Below are positions 1 to 5,437 of a stretch of 6,154 bases of DNA, piece after piece. The stretch is taken from positions 1 to 6,154 of the forward strand of contig JBDLRN010000097.1 of NCBI GenBank assembly GCA_039800005.1. Direction: 5' to 3'. This stretch comes from Casp-actino8 sp039800005 (GTDB lineage: Bacteria; Actinomycetota; Acidimicrobiia; Acidimicrobiales; Ilumatobacteraceae). Each line of letters begins with the position of its first letter. Position 1 is the first letter of the stretch. Below the pieces are notes generated by a model. The model was not told the DNA's origin. It saw nothing but the letters and a program-made list of their open reading frames with translations, and did no database searches. Made by a program: the position numbers and the translations under genes.

Positions 1-173
1 GTGGACGGTGAGCCCGCCGGCAGCTCGTCGATCTCGATCACGTCGTGCAAGTCGAGCGTGGTCATCACCGCATCGATGAGGTGATAGCCGCGGCGCGGTC
101 CGTCGTCGACCACACCCGTGACGCGCAACGACAACGTCAACTTGGCGGGAGCGCGAAGAGTCTCAGGACTCAC
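1..173 (-). CDS. ispE: 4-diphosphocytidyl-2-C-methyl-D-erythritol kinase, N-terminal part (cut by window edge)
   Basis: IspE is a cytoplasmic GHMP-family kinase that uses ATP to phosphorylate CDP-methylerythritol in the non-mevalonate (MEP) isoprenoid pathway. Only the first 57 residues are in the window. They read APAKLTLSLRVTG at residues 8-20, then RGYHLIDAVMTTLDLHD at 28-44, which matches the family's N-terminal strand and the GYH-containing substrate loop. The start is GTG at 173-171, with a purine-rich stretch (AAGAAAGAGA) a few bases upstream as a possible weak ribosome site. The start lies inside the end of ksgA, whose TGA is at 165-163, giving an 11-bp overlap that suggests translational coupling. 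Two oddities: Thr13 stands where most IspE proteins have Asn (E. coli N12), and the loop before GYH is about four residues longer than in E. coli. The identity is supported by both sequence and gene order. Confidence 0.9.
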   Translation of the reverse strand, partial: MSPETLRAPAKLTLSLRVTGVVDDGPRRGYHLIDAVMTTLDLHDVIEIDELPAGSPS

Positions 174-1074
174 GGATCTCTTTCTTCTCTGTCTCGGAGG
201 TTTTCTCTGTCTCGGAGATTTTCTCTGTCTCGGAGATTTTCACAGTGTCAGCCAGTCTTCCCCAGTCGTGCACCGAGAGTTCCTCGGGGCGACGCGTCGA
301 TTCGATGTGCGCGGCTGTGAATTGCTCGTCGGTCACCACGCCGTGCAGCGAGCGTCGGAGCATCTTGCGCCGTTGACTGAAAGCACGACGAATCAATGGG
401 AACAACACGTCAGGGTCGCTCGTCACCGCTGGTTGTTCGTGTCGGACGATCTCGATGATCGCCGAGGTGACCTTGGGACGCGGCACGAACACGGTGGGTG
501 GAACGTCGCCGAGAACACGAGCGGTGGCCCAGTACGCCACCTTCACGCTGATCGCCCCGTAGTCCGACGAACCAGGCGCGGCGGCCAGGCGTTGCGCGAC
601 TTCTTTCTGCACCATCACGACGAAGCGATGGATGCGGGGCACGGTGTCGAGGAGATCGGCCACCAACGGCGTGGCCACGTTGTAGGGAAGATTGGCGACG
701 ACGGTGATCGGGGTGATGTTCGGCGCGGTGAGCCCGGACGTGCTCGGTTCGAGAGCGTCCCAGTCGACGTCGCGGGCGTCGCTCTCGATGACGTGAACGT
801 TGTCGAAGTCGCGCACGACGTCGCGCAGAACCGGAACGATGCCGTGATCGACTTCGATCGCGGTGACGCGGGCGCCGGTTTCGGCGAGAGCCAAGGTGAG
901 CGAACCGAGTCCGGCGCCGATTTCGACCACGTGATCGGACGGTCCCACGTCGGCGAGTCGGGCGATACGTCGGACCGTGTTGGGATCGGCGACGAAGTTC
1001 TGTCCGAAGGCCCGCCGTGGCGACAGGCCGTGCGATTCGAGCAGTTCGACGATGTCGCGACGTGAGTGAGTCAT
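163..1074 (-). CDS. rsmA: 16S rRNA (adenine-N6,N6)-dimethyltransferase KsgA/RsmA
   Basis: This SAM-dependent enzyme dimethylates two adjacent adenines near the 3' end of 16S rRNA (A1518 and A1519 in E. coli) during 30S maturation. The 303-residue protein shows the full family signature: RAFGQNF at 21-27, SAM motif EIGAGLG at 51-57, acidic EVD at 74-76, SDARD at 98-102, catalytic NLPY at 128-131, and RPK plus FSQRRKMLRRSL in the C-terminal rRNA-binding part (199-243). I chose the ATG at 1074 because it begins the usual short lead-in (MTHSRRDIVELLESHG). An in-frame ATG at 1140 would add 22 unconserved residues and overlap the upstream gene. No good ribosome site is visible. The tail (about 278-303) is unusual: it is made of three six-residue copies (KISETE, KISETE, KTSETE) and a short charged end, encoded by an 18-bp tandem repeat. 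The gene lies 34 bp after the DPBB gene and overlaps ispE. Confidence 0.97.
   Translation of the reverse strand: MTHSRRDIVELLESHGLSPRRAFGQNFVADPNTVRRIARLADVGPSDHVVEIGAGLGSLTLALAETGARVTAIEVDHGIVPVLRDVVRDFDNVHVIESDARDVDWDALEPSTSGLTAPNITPITVVANLPYNVATPLVADLLDTVPRIHRFVVMVQKEVAQRLAAAPGSSDYGAISVKVAYWATARVLGDVPPTVFVPRPKVTSAIIEIVRHEQPAVTSDPDVLFPLIRRAFSQRRKMLRRSLHGVVTDEQFTAAHIESTRRPEELSVHDWGRLADTVKISETEKISETEKTSETEKKEIRES
185..238. repeat. 18-bp tandem repeat, three copies, inside the 3' end of ksgA
   Basis: Three consecutive 18-bp units lie at 185-202, 203-220 and 221-238. On the plus strand each begins TTCTCTGTCTCGGAG. The second and third are identical, and the first differs at one base (G for A at position 200). 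Because 18 is a multiple of three, copy-number change would add or remove six residues (consensus KISETE) without breaking the ksgA frame. The block ends about 10 bp before the ispE start codon, so it also forms the mRNA leader of that start. Confidence 0.95.
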
Positions 1075-1108
1075 GGATGTGTCAAGGAATGGTCCGGGAA
1101 CCGAGACT

Positions 1109-1669
1109 TCAGAACTCGATCTCGACCGGAATCGGTGCATCCACTAGATCGGCGATCTCCAGGAACACGTCACTGTGGATGATGATCGTGTTGCCGCCGC
1201 CCAGCGATTCGATCGACACGTTGTCGCACACGACCGAGCGAGCGTTGTTGAGATTGGTCACGGTGATCTTGGCGCCGATCAGCGCGTGTGGTGTCGCGCA
1301 CGGCGCCAGGCCGAGCGTCTGCGGCCAGCGGACGAAGCTGGCCCGACCGGCGATCACGGTGCCGGTCGGCGGGGCGGGGATGTTCACGGTGATGATCTCG
1401 GGGGCATCGACGGCATTGGCCCCGGGCAGAAACGCCGGATCGGCCGGAGACGTGGCACCCGGCTCGTCGGCAAGATTCACCGAAACACCGGGAGCGGATT
1501 CCTCGGTCTCGTCGCCCGACCCCGAGGCCAGGCTGACGATCACGGCGAGAACGGTGACCACGATCGCCACGGTGACGCGACGACGTTGAGCGAAGGCCTG
1601 TCGATCCCGATCACGACCTCGATCCGGGTCGAGTCGGGGGTCGCTCGCGGGCGCGTAGCCGGGGATCAC
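1109..1669 (-). CDS. Membrane-anchored RlpA-like double-psi beta-barrel protein
   Basis: A predicted 186-residue envelope protein of unproven function. Residues 1-31 are charged and end in RRR. Residues 32-49 (VTVAIVVTVLAVIVSLAS) form a single membrane helix or uncleaved signal anchor. Residues 50-102 are a Pro/Ala/Glu-rich linker, and about 103-186 are a DPBB domain. Visible DPBB marks are GRASF at 108-112, Cys124 before ITVTNLNNARSVVC at 135-148, and a closing EIA...IPVEIEF. Cys124 and Cys148 could form a disulfide outside the cell. In RlpA the segment after the second of these strands reads like NDRGP and carries the catalytic Asp; here it is replaced by NVSIES, so lytic transglycosylase activity is doubtful. 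The gene occupies the position of rpfB in Mycobacterium and yabE in Bacillus. The start is uncertain: GTG 1669 lies 10 bp after the tatD stop, but its GGAGG is only one base away; GTG 1699 would add 10 residues and overlap tatD. Confidence 0.82.
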   Translation of the reverse strand: MIPGYAPASDPRLDPDRGRDRDRQAFAQRRRVTVAIVVTVLAVIVSLASGSGDETEESAPGVSVNLADEPGATSPADPAFLPGANAVDAPEIITVNIPAPPTGTVIAGRASFVRWPQTLGLAPCATPHALIGAKITVTNLNNARSVVCDNVSIESLGGGNTIIIHSDVFLEIADLVDAPIPVEIEF

Positions 1670-1679
1670 GCCTCCGAGG

Positions 1680-2480
1680 CTACGGAAGTCTCGATGCACC
1701 TGCGAGTCGCGGGAACGCCTTGGTGGCATTGGACGACGTGACGTGAGCGATGGCGGCGGGGTCGGCTCCGCGAAGGCGAGCCACGTGTTCTCCGACGTCG
1801 ACGACGAAGGCCGGGCGATTCGGGCGACCCCGATGCGGCACCGGGGCCAGATACGGGCTGTCGGTCTCGACGAGTAGGCGATCGTCGGGACACATCGTCG
1901 CCGCGTCGGCCACGTCGTTCGCATTCTTGAAGGTGACGATGCCCGAGAAGCTGAGGAACGCACCGAGGTCGAGACACCGGCGCGCCTCTTCGGGTCCGCC
2001 CGAGAAACAGTGAAAGATGGTGCTAGTGGGAACACCTTCGGCCGCCAGCACGTCCCAGGTGTCGTTCCACGCATCTCGGGTGTGAATGACGAGAGACAGA
2101 TCGTGGCGGTGGGCGAGGGCGATCTGGGCGGCGAACATTTCACGCTGCGTGTCGCGCGGAGAATGGTCGTAGTAGTAGTCGAGACCGGCTTCACCCACGG
2201 CGACGAGACGAGATCGAGAAGACTCGTCGGCGAGAGTCTCGTTCAGGAGATCGTCGAGCATTTCTATTCCGTGAACAGCTTCGTGGGGATGCAGTCCGAT
2301 GGTGGCCCACACGTCGTCGTGTCGGGCGGCGATGTCGAGACATGTGCGTGACGACGCGGCGTCACAGCCCACCGTGACGAAACGGGAGACGCCCCGCTCG
2401 CGCGCCGCACGCAAGATTTCGTCAGTGCTCTCGGGATATCGCGCATCCTCGAGGTGGCAGTGAGTGTCGGTCCAGGTCAT
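1680..2480 (-). CDS. tatD: TatD-family metal-dependent hydrolase/DNase
   Basis: TatD proteins are soluble TIM-barrel nucleases with two metal ions, reported to act as 3'-5' exonucleases on DNA or RNA and linked to DNA repair and turnover. The 266-residue protein has usual family length and all metal-site motifs: DTHCHL at 5-10 (His7, His9), GLHPHEA at 62-68, GEAGLDYYY at 96-104 (Glu97), VIHTRD at 131-136 (His133), FHCFSGG at 156-162 (His157) and ETDSPYLAP at 205-213 (Asp207). The PHRGRPNRP segment at 215-223 is the usual substrate-side loop. The ATG at 2480 starts directly before the conserved first strand, with only a weak GGTGA-like ribosome site upstream. The gene follows metG by 42 bp and is followed closely by the DPBB gene, fitting the conserved metG-tatD-(cell-wall gene)-ksgA order. 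The physiological substrate cannot be read from sequence. Confidence 0.96.
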   Translation of the reverse strand: MTWTDTHCHLEDARYPESTDEILRAARERGVSRFVTVGCDAASSRTCLDIAARHDDVWATIGLHPHEAVHGIEMLDDLLNETLADESSRSRLVAVGEAGLDYYYDHSPRDTQREMFAAQIALAHRHDLSLVIHTRDAWNDTWDVLAAEGVPTSTIFHCFSGGPEEARRCLDLGAFLSFSGIVTFKNANDVADAATMCPDDRLLVETDSPYLAPVPHRGRPNRPAFVVDVGEHVARLRGADPAAIAHVTSSNATKAFPRLAGASRLP

Positions 2481-2522
2481 GGGTCTGTCACCAGAGAATT
2501 CACGGAAAGTTTCAAGAATTAT

Positions 2523-4136
2523 TCACGTGATATTTCTTCGTGGAAACAACGGCTCGCCCTTCACGACGGTCACGCCACCGGGATAGAGACCCCAGGCCGT
2601 GTCGGTGGGAATGCGTCGATCGTCGACGTTCGCGTATCCGGCTTCGACCATGCCGATGCGCTCCCACACGGCTTGCGCGGTGCGAGGAACTGCCGGCGAG
2701 ACGAGGATCGACACGATGCGCAAGGCCTCGAGTGCGTCGCCCATCACGGCGTCGACTGCAGCGCCGGGCTCGGCCTTCCACGGTTCGTTGGTCTCGAGGT
2801 AGGCGTTGGTCGCGCGGATGAGTTGCCACGTGGCCTCGAGGGCCCGACTCGGTTGCACGTCGGCCCACCGCGAGATGGTTTCGCTGACCGCGTTGCGCGC
2901 CGCTTCGGCGAGGGGACTGTCGGCCGCCGGCTTGGGGCCGACACCGTTGCACTTCTTGCCCACCACGGTGGCCACGCGACTGAGGAGGTTGCCGAGGTTG
3001 TTGGCGAGATCGGAGTTGTAGCGACCGATGAGACCTTCGTAGGTGAAGTCACCGTCGGCGCCGTAGGGCGTTTCGGCCAACACGTAGTACCGGAATCCGT
3101 CGACGCCCACACCCGGTTGGCTTCCGGCGTCGTCGCCGCCAGGTGCTGAATCTTCGATCAAGTCCAAGGGATTCACCACGTTGCCGGTGGTCTTCGACAT
3201 CTTCTCGCCGCCGACGAGGAGCCAGCCGCCCACGGCCCAGCCGGCCGGCGGTTCGAGACCGGCCGACATGAGCATGGCCGGCCAGTACACGCAGTGGAAT
3301 CGGATGATGTCCTTGCCGATCAGGTGGTAATTCACTGGCCAACGATGAGTGAAAACTGAATCGGCGCTTTGGGATTCCGGGTCCCCGTATCCCAGTGCCG
3401 TGATGTAGTTCGACAGAGCGTCGAACCAGACGTACGTGATGTGTTTGTCGTCCCAGGGGAGTGGAATGCCCCACGAGAAGCTGGTGCGACTGATGCTGAA
3501 GTCGAGCAGGCCCTGTTTGATGAAGCCGATGACTTCGTTCATCCGATAGTCGGGAACGATCGCACCCGGATGGTCGGCGTACCACTGCAAGAGTCGATCG
3601 CCGTAGCGCGACAGGCGGAAGAAGTAGTTCTCCTCCTCCACGTGATCGACCGGACGCTTGTGGATCGGACAGTTGCCGTTCTCGAGGTCGTCGTCGACGT
3701 AGTAGGCCTCACAGGCCACGCAGTAGAGGCCGCGATAGGTGTCGAGCTCGATGTCGCCGTTGTCGTAGCAGGCCTGGAGAAGTTTCTGCACGCCGCGACG
3801 GTGACGGTCTTCGGTGGTGCGGATGAAGTCGTCGTACCGGATGTCGAGTTTCTTCCACGCGTCGGCGAAGAGGGGAGCGATGGAGTCGGCGAATGCCTGC
3901 GGAGCGAGGCCGGCGGCGTCGGCGGCCTGTTGGATCTTGAGGCCGTGCTCATCGGTGCCGGTGAGGAAGTGCACGTCGTCGCCGAGGAGTCGGTGCCAGC
4001 GGCACAGCGCGTCGCCCACGATGGTGGTGTAGGCGTGGCCGAGGTGGGGCTTGGCGTTGACGTAGTAGATCGGCGTGGTGGCGTAGAAGCTCGGAGATCC
4101 TGGGACGCTCGGAGAATCGCGACGATGATCGACCAC
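2523..4136 (-). CDS. metG: Methionyl-tRNA synthetase
   Basis: A class I aminoacyl-tRNA synthetase that charges tRNA-Met, including initiator tRNA, in the cytoplasm. The 537-residue protein has HLGH at 31-34 (HIGH motif), TGTDEHG at 59-65, and KMSKT at 312-316 (KMSKS loop). A connective-peptide knuckle at 139-159 has Cys139, Cys142, Cys156 and His159, so the fourth position is His where Cys is common. The helical anticodon-binding domain starts near 365 (NSDLANNLGNLLSR at 374-387) and includes ETNEPWK at 448-454. There is no C-terminal tRNA-binding EMAP-like domain, so it is the short form. Between DLI (325-327) and VDGFRYY (345-351) lie 17 residues where about four are usual, giving a Gly/Asp/Ser-rich insert of about 13 residues just after the KMSKS loop. 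The start is GTG at 4136, since an upstream in-frame stop and missing alternatives leave little choice. No ribosome site is clear; a leaderless transcript is possible. It is the first gene of the minus-strand series. Confidence 0.97.
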   Translation of the reverse strand: MVDHRRDSPSVPGSPSFYATTPIYYVNAKPHLGHAYTTIVGDALCRWHRLLGDDVHFLTGTDEHGLKIQQAADAAGLAPQAFADSIAPLFADAWKKLDIRYDDFIRTTEDRHRRGVQKLLQACYDNGDIELDTYRGLYCVACEAYYVDDDLENGNCPIHKRPVDHVEEENYFFRLSRYGDRLLQWYADHPGAIVPDYRMNEVIGFIKQGLLDFSISRTSFSWGIPLPWDDKHITYVWFDALSNYITALGYGDPESQSADSVFTHRWPVNYHLIGKDIIRFHCVYWPAMLMSAGLEPPAGWAVGGWLLVGGEKMSKTTGNVVNPLDLIEDSAPGGDDAGSQPGVGVDGFRYYVLAETPYGADGDFTYEGLIGRYNSDLANNLGNLLSRVATVVGKKCNGVGPKPAADSPLAEAARNAVSETISRWADVQPSRALEATWQLIRATNAYLETNEPWKAEPGAAVDAVMGDALEALRIVSILVSPAVPRTAQAVWERIGMVEAGYANVDDRRIPTDTAWGLYPGGVTVVKGEPLFPRRNIT

Positions 4137-4159
4137 GTCGGCCAGGCTACGGGCTGGTT
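4137..4159. promoter_or_regulatory. Very short divergent gap between metG and the thioesterase gene
   Basis: Only 23 bp separate the GTG of metG (minus strand) from the first possible ATG of the thioesterase gene (plus strand). The promoters for both directions should lie here or inside the first codons of the opposite gene, because each gene is first in its direction. I see no convincing -35/-10 pair and no Shine-Dalgarno site on either side, which would fit leaderless transcripts. This is a location inference, not a recognised motif. If the thioesterase really starts at GTG 4172 or ATG 4241, the space grows to 35 or 104 bp. Confidence 0.35.
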
Positions 4160-5035
4160 ATGGTCGGTGACGTGGTAATTCGCGACGAGATCTCACGTAG
4201 TGATCACGAGCCGGTCCATGAATTCGATCGCGCGCTGAGCATGACGAGACGGGACAGTCATGTCTTCGATGCTCAGATAGTTCCGGGGTGGGACATCCTG
4301 GGCAATGCCAACGGCGGGTATCTCATGGCGCTGGCGGCGCGCGCCATGTCGGAGGTGACCGGGCGTCCCGACTGTTTCACCATCACCGCGCACTACTTGG
4401 CTCCGGCGCCGGCGACGGCCGCCCGTCTCGAGGTGCGACCCGTACGCGCCGGTCGACGCTTCGCCACGGCCACGTCGAGTTTGTTCTTGGTCGATGAACC
4501 TGACGGAACAGGTGGTCGTGAATCTCTACGAGTCATCGCCACGATGGGCGACTTGAGCACTGATCCGGGTGGTCCGTCGAAGATGGTGGACTCGCGACCC
4601 GAGATCACGCCGTGGGACGAATGTCCGGTGATCTCCGACACCACGATCAACGAATTCGCCTTCATTCACGGTCGGCTCGGTACTCGTCTCGATCCGCGGG
4701 ACGCCGTGTTCCGCACCGGCACACCCAATGGTGAGGGCACCATGCGCGGCTGGTTCGCCTTCCGCGACGATCGACCGATCGATTCACTCGCGCTGTTGCT
4801 GGCCTGTGATGCCTTCCCGCCGGCGGCGTTCAATCTCGACATGCCCACCAATTGGGTGCCCACGGTGGAACTCACCGTGCACGTGCGGGCGATTCCGGTT
4901 CCGGGACCCGTGGCCTGCTTCTTCCGCACTCGCTTCGTGCAGAACGGCCTTCTCGAAGCCGACGGTGAGGTGTGGGATCAGGCCGGGACCTTGGTCGCCC
5001 AGTCCCGCCAACTCGCCCTCGCCCCACGATCCTGA
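4160..5035 (+). CDS. TesB-like double-hotdog acyl-CoA thioesterase
   Basis: A predicted cytoplasmic thioesterase that would hydrolyse acyl-CoA to free fatty acid and CoA. The 291-residue protein has two hotdog halves. The first (about 35-130) contains VPGWDILGNANGGYLMALAARAM at 41-63, with GW and NGGYL on the central helix typical of this family. The second (about 195-288) holds residues that line up by eye with the E. coli TesB Asp-Thr-Gln triad: Asp217 in ACDAFPP, Thr235 in VPTVEL, and Gln284 in VAQSRQLAL. There is no signal peptide. Starts in frame are ATG 4160, GTG 4172 and ATG 4241. I keep the first, because FDRALSMTRRDSHVFDA (22-38) looks like the beginning of the domain and would be lost with ATG 4241; residues 1-18 may be untranslated. 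It runs divergently from metG, and its last 58 bp overlap the end of the opposing HNH pseudogene frame. The natural acyl substrate is not evident. Confidence 0.88.
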   Translation: MVGDVVIRDEISRSDHEPVHEFDRALSMTRRDSHVFDAQIVPGWDILGNANGGYLMALAARAMSEVTGRPDCFTITAHYLAPAPATAARLEVRPVRAGRRFATATSSLFLVDEPDGTGGRESLRVIATMGDLSTDPGGPSKMVDSRPEITPWDECPVISDTTINEFAFIHGRLGTRLDPRDAVFRTGTPNGEGTMRGWFAFRDDRPIDSLALLLACDAFPPAAFNLDMPTNWVPTVELTVHVRAIPVPGPVACFFRTRFVQNGLLEADGEVWDQAGTLVAQSRQLALAPRS

Positions 5036-5318
5036 CTCTCGGAGAGAAGAGCACCAGCAAGAAGAGAGCCGGGAAGAACAGATCCGGGGTAAGTCACTGC
5101 AAGTTCACGTGTCGCGGGGTCGAGGCGCAACATCCAACCGCCCTCGTGGGCTGCGTGATGATGCTTGCTGCACAACGGGACCATGTTCGACAGATCGGTC
5201 GAGCCACCTGACTCCCAGTACTCGATGTGATGAATTTGGCAATGGTGGTACGGCACCGAACACTCGGGTATCGCGCATGACTCGTACGTGGCCTCGAGCG
5301 CTCGCCGCAGGTGACGTA

Positions 5319-5353
5319 GTCGCCGAGCCGTGGGGAGCTTCGACTCGTCGACA
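5319..5353. repeat. Inverted near-duplicate, copy A (within the HNH coding part)
   Basis: On the minus strand this 35-bp segment encodes the conserved DESKLPTARRL-type stretch just before the HNH domain, so it is probably the ancestral copy. Read on the minus strand it matches plus-strand 5405-5437 at 30 of 33 aligned bases, with two extra single bases in this copy. It is also an imperfect palindrome by itself: its ends GTCGACGAGTCG and CGGCTCGGCGAC pair except for two positions. Confidence 0.75.
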
Positions 5354-5404
5354 GCATCCGGCCCGACGCGTTGAGCACGGAACTTCAGGCGGGCCTTCTG
5401 CAAT

Positions 5405-5437
5405 TGTCGCCGAGCCGAACTCCCACGGCTCGGCTAC
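5405..5437. repeat. Inverted near-duplicate, copy B, with a 9-bp hairpin
   Basis: This 33-bp plus-strand segment repeats the minus-strand sequence of 5353-5319 with three mismatches and two one-base gaps. It contains a perfect 9-bp inverted repeat, GCCGAGCCG at 5409-5417 and CGGCTCGGC at 5426-5434, around an 8-base loop. One of the mismatches (T at 5435) creates the minus-strand TAG stop at 5436-5434 in the HNH frame. No T-run follows on either strand, so it is not a typical intrinsic terminator. The two copies are 51 bp apart and could fold as a long imperfect stem. Confidence 0.75.

Noticed and set aside
185..238. CRISPR-like or regulatory repeat array
   Set aside because: The units are directly adjacent with no spacers, are only 18 bp, and are in frame within ksgA. 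This is a coding tandem repeat.
118..1065. Long plus-strand open frame (about 315 codons) opposite ksgA
   Set aside because: It is antisense to a certain gene and lacks recognisable domains. Its composition (Arg/Asp/Gly/Val-rich) is what a GC-rich complementary strand gives.
1670..2194. Upstream extension of the DPBB frame into tatD
   Set aside because: The extra residues overlap tatD in another frame, are Arg/Ser/Pro/Thr-rich and have no domain. The real gene begins near 1669 or 1699.
2481..2525. Separate promoter for tatD in the AT-richer 42-bp gap after metG
   Set aside because: TTGAAA and AATAAT-like words occur but not in correct order or spacing, so I do not call a promoter.
3369..4178. 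Long plus-strand open frame (about 269 codons) opposite metG
   Set aside because: It is a shadow of the metG codons, very rich in Val and Glu, with no domain and overlapping the metG start region.
5036..5100. Terminator between the thioesterase gene and the HNH pseudogene
   Set aside because: Only very short pairings are present (CTCTC/GAGAG around one base, CCGG/CCGG) and there is no T-run on either strand.
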